Source: a virus. From it: DNA of 34,496 bases. Made by a program: the position numbers and the translations under genes. Below the pieces are notes generated by a model. The model was given only the letters and a program-made list of their open reading frames with translations, made no database searches and was not told the origin of the DNA. The stretch lies in IMG/VR virus record IMGVR_UViG_3300048918_000196, positions 1 to 34,496 of that record; one strand, written 5' to 3'. This document shows, one piece after another, positions 7,594 to 12,832 of this stretch (its first letter is position 1; each line of letters starts with the position of its first letter).

Positions 7594-8267
7594 GCTGCCT
7601 CCCCGAACAGGCCGGCCTGCTCTGGCTGGACTGGTTCAGCCGCGAACAGCTGCCCTTGCGCGTACGCTTGCTCGATCCTTCGGCATGCCGCGTCAAAGTA
7701 CTTCTTCTCCCGCTCGATGCCGACAAAGCCTTTGCCAGCCATCGCCGCCGCCACGCCGGTTGTACCGCTGCCCATGAACGGATCGCAGATACGCTTTGCC
7801 TTCGGCAGAAAGGAGAGGCACCATCGCATGAGGTCCAATGGCTTCTGCGTCGGATGGTCGCGCTGCCATCCGTTCACTGGATGCATGAAGTGCTTGGAAT
7901 TCATGTCGATGTTCGTCCAGCAAAGCTCGACGCTGGCCATGGTTGCGACACCATTGGTCTTCACCCAAATGAGCCACCCACGAGATGCGGGTACCGGGTA
8001 GTAGTTGCCGCCCCACAGCATCTTGATCGGGGCAACGCGGTCTAGCGCTTCAAGCAACCCCGGTACCGGCTCGGCGTCCCACTCGCCCAAGGTCTTCATA
8101 CCGCCCTCGCCAGTGGAAAAGCGCTTAGTCCCGCCCGTCATTTTGTCGCCCAAGCCGTACGGCGGATCGCTGACAATGGCGCAGGCCTGGTCGACCAAGG
8201 GCAGAAGTTCCGTGCAATCGCCTCGATACAACGTCGCGTCGCCAATGATGACTTTTTCAAAGCTCAT
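7590..8267 (-). CDS. DNA N4-cytosine or N6-adenine methyltransferase (beta order)
   Basis: A 225-residue enzyme with motif IV DPPYG (34-38) before the SAM-binding motif I DPFMGSGTT (162-170) and the HPTQKP motif (138-143). The order IV to I is that of beta-class amino methyltransferases. DPPY fits either N6-adenine or N4-cytosine methylation. The ATG at 8267 has GGAGG six bases upstream and overlaps the initiator stop; the upstream frame extension lies inside the initiator gene. It lies between the two replication genes, so phage DNA would be methylated while it is copied, probably against host restriction. Confidence 0.93.
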   Translation of the reverse strand: MSFEKVIIGDATLYRGDCTELLPLVDQACAIVSDPPYGLGDKMTGGTKRFSTGEGGMKTLGEWDAEPVPGLLEALDRVAPIKMLWGGNYYPVPASRGWLIWVKTNGVATMASVELCWTNIDMNSKHFMHPVNGWQRDHPTQKPLDLMRWCLSFLPKAKRICDPFMGSGTTGVAAAMAGKGFVGIEREKKYFDAACRRIEQAYAQGQLFAAEPVQPEQAGLFGEAA

Positions 8268-9070
8268 GCTGCCTCCGCTACGGTTTGGGCCTGCTTGCCA
8301 AGGGTGGTCAGGAAGTACTCGCCGTCGGCGTTGATCGCCCACAGCTTCAGGTAGTTTTTCTCGACGTAGTTCCGGAACGTCTTCGGCCAGTCGACCTGCA
8401 GTTTTCGCTCGCTCACGCCGCCCGGCAGGCACTGGCGGCAGAACTCAGCCCAAGCGAGGGCAACGTAGTCTTCGGGGAGCTTGGCGGTGCGAACGTAGTT
8501 CCATAGCGGCTCATAGTCGCGAACCGGACGAAGGCCTTTCGCCTTGCAGTCATCAAGGAAGGTCTTCAGCGAGACACCCGGGTCTTTCCGCTTTTTCCCT
8601 TCGATCACGGATAGCCCCCCGACGGGGGGTTTGGGGGGTTCTTTTAGTTCTTCTCTATTCTTCTCTTCTCTAGGTAACGCTCCGCTAACGGAGTCAGCGT
8701 TACCTTCAGCGTTAGTCGAGGCGTTAGTTTTGTGCTTCGCGACACGTTTCGCGGTCAGAGCGCGCTCCTTTGCGGTCTTCCCGTTGTGACGATCGAAGTT
8801 AGGCAGGCTGACACCGCGCTCGTTCGACACCAACCAGCCGACATTGCACATCGCTTGCGCGAATCCGGTAACGCCGATGATCGAATCGAGTAACGCCAAG
8901 GTAACGCCGTCAGCGTTACCTCCAACGGTCTGCTGATCGAACCAACGCCACACCTTGAGCAGCTTCCCGACCGTCAGGTCAGGGTCAGTCCATCCCATCG
9001 CCGCGGTGATGGAGAACACTTCCCGCTTCTCGGGCGTGCTCGCCTCGAATTTGATCCATTCGCCGGCCAC
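8264..9070 (-). CDS. O-like replication initiator protein
   Basis: A 268-residue protein. The N-terminal 110 residues look like the winged-helix region of phage replication proteins (EWIKFEASTPEKREVF at the start, VGWLVSNERGVSLPNFDRHN near 78-97). A low-complexity linker rich in Asn, Glu and Pro follows (110-155), then a C-terminal domain (about 160-255) that would meet the helicase. The start is GTG at 9070, with GAGGAG seven bases upstream. The linker and an N-terminal stretch are encoded by the repeated TCAGCGTTA/GGTAACGC elements described separately, as in lambda O where the origin lies inside the gene. Assignment as initiator rests on this architecture and on the dnaB neighbour. Confidence 0.75.
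   Translation of the reverse strand: MAGEWIKFEASTPEKREVFSITAAMGWTDPDLTVGKLLKVWRWFDQQTVGGNADGVTLALLDSIIGVTGFAQAMCNVGWLVSNERGVSLPNFDRHNGKTAKERALTAKRVAKHKTNASTNAEGNADSVSGALPREEKNREELKEPPKPPVGGLSVIEGKKRKDPGVSLKTFLDDCKAKGLRPVRDYEPLWNYVRTAKLPEDYVALAWAEFCRQCLPGGVSERKLQVDWPKTFRNYVEKNYLKLWAINADGEYFLTTLGKQAQTVAEAA
8615..8638. repeat. C6 and double G6 tract
   Basis: Within the initiator linker there is a run of six C (8615-8620), then six G (8624-8629) and six G again (8633-8638). The C6 run can pair with either G6 run, giving two alternative short hairpins. The tract encodes the Pro-Pro/Gly-Gly part of the linker and lies beside the purine-rich stretch of the candidate origin. Confidence 0.5.
8673..8920. 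repeat. Iteron-like repeats inside the initiator gene, candidate replication origin
   Basis: GGTAACGC or its complement occurs exactly five times, at 8673-8680, 8697-8704, 8867-8874, 8900-8907 and 8913-8920. Near copies lie at 8685-8690, 8709-8715, 8721-8727 and 8889-8897. Two 20-bp units, 8685-8704 and 8901-8920, agree at 17 of 20 positions. On the coding strand the cluster at 8673-8727 is followed by a purine-rich tract (8641-8672). Clustered repeats plus an easily opened tract inside the initiator gene is the layout of lambda ori. Origin function is inferred. Confidence 0.55.
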
Positions 9071-9071
9071 G

Positions 9072-9290
9072 TCAGTTCTCCTCGTCCCGCACGATCATGT
9101 CCGCCTTGCGCACCATTTCGACCCGGCGGTCGGCAATCTGCGCCTCGTTCAGTCGCGCGCACTCGCGCTGTGCCAGTTCTGCAGACGTCGCGCAGCCGGC
9201 CAGGGTGAACACTTGCGGGGCGCCCGGCGTCGGGTAGCCGACGAGGTAATGACCGCTCTCGGTCGGGCCTTTGACTTCGTAGGTCAGCAT
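9072..9290 (-). CDS. Hypothetical phage protein, 72 aa
   Basis: It starts MLTYEVKGPTESGHYLVGYP and ends in a charged helix (ECARLNEAQIADRRVEMV). The ATG at 9290 overlaps the upstream stop (ATGCTGA), and the next gene's GTG follows its TGA at once. No domain recognised; it seems a conserved small member of the replication operon. Confidence 0.65.
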   Translation of the reverse strand: MLTYEVKGPTESGHYLVGYPTPGAPQVFTLAGCATSAELAQRECARLNEAQIADRRVEMVRKADMIVRDEEN

Positions 9291-9577
9291 GATTCGCTCT
9301 CGGCGTTCTTCAGCAAATCCATCTGCCGCGGATCGCTCTTGTCGATGACGTAGATGACGGACCAGCCTTCCGGTGCGGCCTCGTCGCAATCCACCTGGCC
9401 GGCTTCGACGGCGAGCGCGGATGCTTGGCGGCATACAGCGCTGCGCTGGCCAATAAACAGACATCCTTGGCAGTCGGCGTACACAGGCGCCCTGACGGCC
9501 TTGAAACGGATCGTGGTGGGGTCGATGGGCTCGGCGGTATCGCCGGTCCAATTCGGGCTGAGGATGTTCGTCGTCAT
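9284..9577 (-). CDS. Hypothetical phage protein, 97 aa
   Basis: An acidic protein starting MTTNILSPNWTGDTAEPIDP with several Cys (CQGC near residue 33, then a third and fourth further on), possibly a metal site. The ATG at 9577 overlaps the nuclease stop (ATGCCATGA region), so coupling is likely. Function unknown. Confidence 0.65.
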   Translation of the reverse strand: MTTNILSPNWTGDTAEPIDPTTIRFKAVRAPVYADCQGCLFIGQRSAVCRQASALAVEAGQVDCDEAAPEGWSVIYVIDKSDPRQMDLLKNAESESC

Positions 9578-10029
9578 GGCATGAGCCCCATTGCGCGCAG
9601 GATGACGTGCGTACGGTCGCGCGCGTAATCGAATAGGCGCTGCAGGTCGTCCATCGACATGCCGGCCGGCCGCGGCGCGCGGCCGTCGAGAATGTCGTGG
9701 CACGAACTGCAACCAAAACAGGCAGCGTGGTCCGGAGCCTTCAGGCCCATGCCCTTGCCGTCAGCGAGACGGTTGGAGTGACAGAGAACGGTCGTGGTGG
9801 AGTCGCCGTTGCACACCCCGAGAATCTGCAGTTGGCAGTCCTGGCCCCGCGCGGCGCGGCGGATAGGGGTCATCTTCGGGCCGCGCGATTTGAGGCCGGC
9901 CGGCTTCTTGGTGACGTGTCCCTTCGAGTGGTCCATTCGCAGGAAGCCGCTGCGCTTCACTGGCGTCTTGCGCGCCAGCGGTGTCTTCTGCTTCAGCGTG
10001 GAGAAGCGTTTCAGTCCGAGGTCACTCAT
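9574..10029 (-). CDS. YbcO-type (DUF1364) HNH-like nuclease
   Basis: Residues 58-120 match the YbcO/DUF1364 pattern: RAARGQDCQLQILGVC (Cys65, Cys73), VLCHSNRL (His84), then FGCSSCHDILDGR (Cys107, Cys110, His111). The family is found in lambdoid nin regions (YbcO of DLP12) and is a small metal-binding nuclease thought to act in recombination. This copy has an extra basic N-terminal segment of about 55 residues. The ATG overlaps the stop of a 25-codon gene upstream. Confidence 0.85.
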   Translation of the reverse strand: MSDLGLKRFSTLKQKTPLARKTPVKRSGFLRMDHSKGHVTKKPAGLKSRGPKMTPIRRAARGQDCQLQILGVCNGDSTTTVLCHSNRLADGKGMGLKAPDHAACFGCSSCHDILDGRAPRPAGMSMDDLQRLFDYARDRTHVILRAMGLMP

Positions 10030-10103
10030 GGCATGCCCCGCACCGGAACGATACGGCGATGCGCTTGCGTGAAGCGCTCGAAGTGGTCAGGTCGGTGATG
10101 CAT
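10026..10103 (-). CDS. 25-residue leader peptide of the nuclease gene
   Basis: An ATG at 10103 is preceded by a strong TAGGAGG site six bases away, and the frame runs 25 codons (starting MHHRPDHFERFTQAHRRIVP) to a TGA that overlaps the nuclease ATG. The nuclease gene itself has no comparable ribosome-binding site. The peptide is basic and His/Arg-rich. It may serve only to couple translation; real expression is inferred from the site and overlap. Confidence 0.5.
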   Translation of the reverse strand: MHHRPDHFERFTQAHRRIVPVRGMP

Positions 10104-10161
10104 GGTGCCTCCTACGGGCGTTAGGGGATGGCGCCACAGCCGCGGCGCCATCGGTGCTCGA

Positions 10162-10470
10162 TCAAACGATTGCGGGTTCTGCTGCGATGCGGCCGAAGAA
10201 GTGCGCCAGCACGTCCCAAGCCGCCGGGATCGTTGTGTCGTGCTTCGTCGTGATGAAGTAGCTGCGACGCGGGGACCGTCTTACGCCAGCCTGTGGACGG
10301 AGCATCTTCCACCTGATGACGCCTTCGTCCGTCAGGACCGACAGGATCTTCAAGACCTGACGGTTCGACAGGCCGACTGCCTCCTGAATCTGTCCGGCCG
10401 TGATGCCTTGGCTCGTCCTGATCATTTGCAGCACTTCGTCCCGGCTGTCGGAACGGCTTTCGTTCGTCAT
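10162..10470 (-). CDS. Winged-helix DNA-binding protein, 102 aa
   Basis: Residues 10-70 form a winged helix: DEVLQMIRTSQGITAGQIQE, then LSNRQVLKILSVLTDEGVIR as recognition region, and a wing ending RSYFIT. The family is the MarR/IclR-like type used by many small phage regulators. It lies in the early lytic operon behind the Cro-like gene and could regulate later genes. The start overlaps the upstream stop. Confidence 0.75.
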   Translation of the reverse strand: MTNESRSDSRDEVLQMIRTSQGITAGQIQEAVGLSNRQVLKILSVLTDEGVIRWKMLRPQAGVRRSPRRSYFITTKHDTTIPAAWDVLAHFFGRIAAEPAIV

Positions 10471-10658
10471 GGCTTGCCTCCAGTGAGGTGATCAACAGCG
10501 GCGCGCAGATTGCACTTTGCTTCCCTGTGCTTGCGGTTGGCGGCGTTCTTCTCGCCTTCCGAAGCGCCCATCGCGGATTTCTCCGTCTCTCGCCACGCGA
10601 TCGCGCAGTGGATGACTCGTTGTTCAGGTGTCGACATAGTTGGCGTCTCCGGTTCCAT
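10467..10658 (-). CDS. Hypothetical phage protein, 63 aa
   Basis: A small charged helical protein with an RETEKSAMGA stretch and a C-terminal CNLRAAVDHLTGG. Two ATGs are possible: 10658 (AGGGG four bases before) and 10637 (GGAGA nine bases before). A GTG further up at 10721 would place a stable hairpin (10687-10706) inside the gene and looks less likely. Function unknown. Confidence 0.55.
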   Translation of the reverse strand: MEPETPTMSTPEQRVIHCAIAWRETEKSAMGASEGEKNAANRKHREAKCNLRAAVDHLTGGKP

Positions 10659-10686
10659 AGATCCCCTGGTGCATTTGGACTTGTTG

Positions 10687-10706
10687 GGCCCGCGCGATGG
10701 CGGGCC
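10687..10706. other. Hairpin upstream of the 63-aa gene
   Basis: GGCCCGC (10687-10693) and GCGGGCC (10700-10706) form a perfect 7-bp stem with a 6-nt loop. No T run follows on either strand, so it is not an evident terminator. It lies in the leader of the 63-aa gene and may affect its translation. Confidence 0.45.
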
Positions 10707-10720
10707 ATCTTGTTTTGTCA

Positions 10721-10747
10721 CTCGCCTGTTCTCGCCTGTTCTCGCTT
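10721..10747. repeat. 10-bp tandem repeat
   Basis: CTCGCCTGTT occurs at 10721-10730 and 10731-10740, followed by a partial third copy (CTCGCTT, 10741-10747). The repeat lies between the ribbon-helix-helix gene and the next gene and is one helical turn long. It may be a protein-binding site or a slippage product. Confidence 0.5.
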
Positions 10748-10788
10748 ACGAAAATTCCCGGCGATCCGTCCATGTGTAGGTAGCGTCG

Positions 10789-11046
10789 TCAAACCCGTAA
10801 TCGCACCGGAGCGACGCCGAAATTCACCCGGGAGTTAGCACTCGGTATGGCCATCTTCTGGCCACTGATTGCCCATTTACCCTGGCTTTCGGCTTTAGTA
10901 GACTGACGCTGTCTGACCCACTCCATCGACAACTCGCGCAGGAGCTCGCTATGTGAGACGTCTGCATCAGTGCACTCTTCATCCAGCGCCACGAACTGGT
11001 CGACGCTGAACAAAGCCTTTACAACTACGTTCTTCCTGCTCTTCAT
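10789..11046 (-). CDS. Ribbon-helix-helix-like regulator, 85 aa
   Basis: Residues 5-45 fit the RHH pattern: a short strand (NVVVKALFS), helix (VDQFVALDEECTDA), turn and helix (VSHSELLRELSMEWVRQ). The C-terminal 40 residues are unlike RHH proteins and contain MAIPSANSRVNFG. The ATG at 11046 has AGGAG seven bases upstream. Directly in front of the gene lie four evenly spaced TGCTAC elements. RHH proteins bind such direct repeats, so autoregulation is a reasonable inference. Confidence 0.65.
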   Translation of the reverse strand: MKSRKNVVVKALFSVDQFVALDEECTDADVSHSELLRELSMEWVRQRQSTKAESQGKWAISGQKMAIPSANSRVNFGVAPVRLRV

Positions 11047-11065
11047 CACTACTCCTATCAAGCGG

Positions 11066-11130
11066 TGCTACAAGGATTGGTGACTGCTACTGCCTGGCGT
11101 TGCTGCTACTGTTTTTGTGAACCGTGCTAC
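11066..11130. repeat. Four TGCTAC direct repeats spaced 19-21 bp
   Basis: TGCTAC lies at 11066-11071, 11085-11090, 11104-11109 and 11125-11130, i.e. steps of 19, 19 and 21 bp, about two helical turns. All are in the same orientation, in the 141-bp gap between the Cro-like gene and the RHH-like gene. The most likely role is an operator array for the RHH-like protein. Confidence 0.6.
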
Positions 11131-11187
11131 ACGACTTCAGGGATTGCTTTAAAAAAGCTGAGTCAACGACTACTCTGGTATATGGAG

Positions 11188-11436
11188 TTACGACGCGCGG
11201 CGACCGTGCTGCTTGGGCGCCGGCCTGATCTCCGGCCAGATGTCCATCCAGTCGTCGCGCAGGTCACGGCGCGTCACGGCGCCGTCGGTGTACTTCTCGA
11301 TGAGCACACAGCGGGCGGGCGAGATCGCGGCATCCCCTGTTGCCATTTGCGAAAGGTAAGAAAGTGAGACTTCAAGTTGAGCAGCCAGGCGGGTCGACGA
11401 ACCGCGCTCTGCATTTAGGTAATCACGAAGCTTCAT
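11188..11436 (-). CDS. Cro/YdaS-like HTH regulator
   Basis: An 82-residue protein beginning MKLRDYLNAERGSSTRLAAQ with an HTH at about 12-40 (LAAQLEVSLSYLSQMATGD) and ISPARCVLIEKYTDGAVTRR following, as in YdaS-like Cro proteins. It is the first gene of the leftward lytic operon and diverges from the repressor gene. Its promoter (11476-11504) carries operator O1. It should oppose the repressor at the shared operators and favour lytic growth; this role follows from position and family. Confidence 0.88.
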   Translation of the reverse strand: MKLRDYLNAERGSSTRLAAQLEVSLSYLSQMATGDAAISPARCVLIEKYTDGAVTRRDLRDDWMDIWPEIRPAPKQHGRRAS

Positions 11437-11466
11437 GTGGTCTCTCGGTGAGTGAAAACTTAACTG

Positions 11467-11484
11467 GTTTAGTGCACTCTAAAC
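11467..11484. promoter_or_regulatory. Operator O1
   Basis: GTTTAG and CTAAAC are arranged as a perfect inverted repeat with a 6-bp spacer (GTTTAGTGCACTCTAAAC). The same 18-bp architecture is found at 11515-11532 and 14335-14352. It overlaps the -10 of the leftward promoter. Confidence 0.7.
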
Positions 11485-11504
11485 CGAAAGACGCGATAAG
11501 TCAA
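11476..11504 (-). promoter_or_regulatory. Leftward early promoter (PR-like)
   Basis: On the minus strand TTGACT (11499-11504) and TAGAGT (11476-11481) are separated by exactly 17 bp, and the start codon of the Cro-like gene lies 40 bp downstream of the -10. Operator O1 covers the -10 hexamer, so repressor binding would block polymerase. Confidence 0.65.
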
Positions 11505-11508
11505 GAAT

Positions 11509-11537
11509 TTGCTTGTTTAGCGAATGCTAATCAAAAT
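11509..11537 (+). promoter_or_regulatory. Possible repressor promoter (PRM-like)
   Basis: TTGCTT (11509-11514) and CAAAAT (11532-11537) are 17 bp apart. Transcription starting 7 nt after the -10 would begin at the repressor ATG (11544), which has no normal ribosome-binding site. A leaderless message, as for lambda cI from PRM, would fit. The -10 is weak, so this is tentative. Confidence 0.4.
11515..11532. promoter_or_regulatory. Operator O2
   Basis: GTTTAGCGAATGCTAATC: the left half matches O1 exactly and the right half in five of six positions (the mismatch is the fifth base, A in O1 and T here). It lies between the presumed -35 and -10 of the repressor promoter and upstream of the leftward -35, so it can serve both control and autoregulation. 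Confidence 0.6.
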
Positions 11538-11543
11538 ACTAGG

Positions 11544-11924
11544 ATGCAAATACAAGACATCCGACGCGCGAAGCTACGCGAGTGGTTCTCCGCGCGATCC
11601 ATCCCGCCCAAAGAGAAGAGTTACATCTCCCAGCTCCTCAAGGATGGCAATCCCTTTGGTGAGCGCGCGGCCCGGCGCCTTGAGCAGACGTACGGGATGG
11701 GTGAGATGTTCCTGGATACCGTCGTTGTGCCCGATGACCAGCCGGTAGCCCCGCACAGCATGACTCGCATTCCCCACTCTGCACCGGGCCCGGACACTCT
11801 CCTACAGGCCATTCGTCTGCTTGAGTTATTTCACGGAACTGACGAGCGTGGGCGGGCTGACTTGCTGCGCCTGGCCGAGACCTTGTGCCGGCCCGACCAG
11901 CAAGTTCGAGGCAACGAGAACTAA
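11544..11924 (+). CDS. Short CI-like phage repressor without peptidase domain
   Basis: A 126-residue protein. The N-terminal half (IRRAKLREWFSARSIPPKEK, then YISQLLKDGNPFGERAARRL) is the HTH type of phage repressors. The C-terminal half is helical (TLLQAIRLLELFHGTDERGR) and has no S24/LexA Ser-Lys peptidase region, which a CI of 200-240 residues would have. It should bind the three GTTTAG-N6-CTAAAC operators and maintain lysogeny. Without the peptidase domain, induction cannot occur by RecA-stimulated self-cleavage, so an antirepressor or other route is expected. It lies divergent from the Cro-like gene, with only AGG directly before the ATG. Confidence 0.8.
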   Translation: MQIQDIRRAKLREWFSARSIPPKEKSYISQLLKDGNPFGERAARRLEQTYGMGEMFLDTVVVPDDQPVAPHSMTRIPHSAPGPDTLLQAIRLLELFHGTDERGRADLLRLAETLCRPDQQVRGNEN

Positions 11925-12059
11925 TCGCTTCGATTTGCGCGCACGCGCCTTTTTTGGGTGCGCCTGGGCAAGGCCCTCAGCCATTCGCAATGCCTCGTCC
12001 TGAGCGCGGTCGTCCATCGAGGCAAAAGCTGCGTTCCATCGTTCGATCTTGTTGGTCAT
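11826..12059 (-). CDS. Small phage protein overlapping the repressor 3' end, 77 aa
   Basis: It begins MTNKIERWNAAFASMDDRAQ and continues with ALRMAEGLAQAHPKKARARK, a pattern I associate with short conserved phage proteins. The basic middle is followed by a less regular tail. The last 33 codons lie antisense to the repressor gene, which is unusual. The N-terminal half, outside the overlap, looks like a real protein; the tail could be an extension after loss of an earlier stop. Expression is uncertain. Confidence 0.45.
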   Translation of the reverse strand: MTNKIERWNAAFASMDDRAQDEALRMAEGLAQAHPKKARARKSKRLVLVASNLLVGPAQGLGQAQQVSPPTLVSSVK

Positions 12060-12295
12060 GATGTCTCTTGTACTGATGGCAACAGGAAATTAATGCTATA
12101 GAAATCCAAACGCCGCAAAGATGAAAGAAGAAAGGGTTTCCCACTTTTGCTTTCGCTTTTGACGTCCAAAAAGTACGTGTTCCATATAGAAACTATACTC
12201 AAAAGCAAAACGCTTCTGGTTCTTTGCATCGCATTCTGGTGGCATATGTGCCACCAAAAACAACACTTTCTTTTCCGCTCGCGCAAAATCGCGCG

Positions 12296-12511
12296 ATGGA
12301 AATTTCCAAAGACCAAGAATTAATAAAGAAGACCCTTCGTCTTCCTCGCGCACTGAATGACGAAATCCAGGCTGCGGCGGATGCTCGTGGCGTATCTCTC
12401 AATGCGGAAATCGTCGCGAGACTGCAGTCATCATTCAGGGCGGATGAGCTTGCCAGGCTGAGCAACGAAGTTGCGGAGATGAAGGCGTTGATTCGCCAGC
12501 TTCTCGCATAG
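12296..12511 (+). CDS. Arc-family ribbon-helix-helix DNA-binding protein
   Basis: A 71-residue protein with the Arc pattern: strand KKTLRLPRALNDEIQ, helix AAADARGVSLNAEIVARLQS, then a short coiled-coil tail (LARLSNEVAEMKALIRQLL). P22 Arc has the same layout and controls the antirepressor. The start at 12296 has no clear Shine-Dalgarno but is preceded by a small CGCG hairpin. The upstream gene-free 236 bp are AT-rich and contain TATACT at 12194-12199. It may control the lipoprotein gene downstream or an antirepressor elsewhere. Confidence 0.85.
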   Translation: MEISKDQELIKKTLRLPRALNDEIQAAADARGVSLNAEIVARLQSSFRADELARLSNEVAEMKALIRQLLA

Positions 12512-12832
12512 CTCTGGCGGCCCTTCCGCGGCACACGCAATTAGATGTTCTTGGCGTCATATCGAAAGGTGCGCCGGACACACTGGCGCCGCTCCTCCTA
12601 GGGCTTCTCGGCTCAAACTACTGTATGGATGAACAGTAGTGTATAGTATTCTAAACCGGAGCGCCACACTGAAATATCGCGCAGGCAACCAGTGTTGACC
12701 TAGGGCGTGCAACAAAATTCACGTTTGTTGGAGTCATGCCACTTTTGCAATCTTTCTAATGTTTCCTTGCTGCGCCAGGGAGTAGTATTGATGAGCGAAC
12801 GGCACGCGCCGATGCCGTCAAGGGAGACAGAT
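12512..12832. promoter_or_regulatory. Gene-free leader of the lipoprotein gene with operator-like repeats
   Basis: I see no convincing gene in these 321 bp. A perfect inverted repeat ACTACTGT-N8-ACAGTAGT lies at 12617-12640. It is followed directly by TATAGT (12642-12647), a good -10, though no clear -35 is visible. A degenerate repressor operator (GTGTAT-N6-CTAAAC, 12639-12656) overlaps that -10. The arrangement suggests that the lipoprotein gene has its own regulated promoter, with the Arc-like protein or the repressor as candidate binder. Confidence 0.45.

Noticed and set aside
6883-8001. Plus-strand open frame of 372 codons
   Set aside because: It is the antisense of dnaB and the amino methyltransferase, both of which have full motif sets.
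10467-10721. Longer GTG start for the 63-aa protein
   Set aside because: The extension would cover a stable hairpin and lacks a convincing ribosome-binding site; two downstream ATGs fit better.
12159-12199. Promoter TTGACG...TATACT before the Arc-like gene
   Set aside because: The two hexamers are 29 bp apart, too far for one promoter; TATACT alone remains a possible -10.
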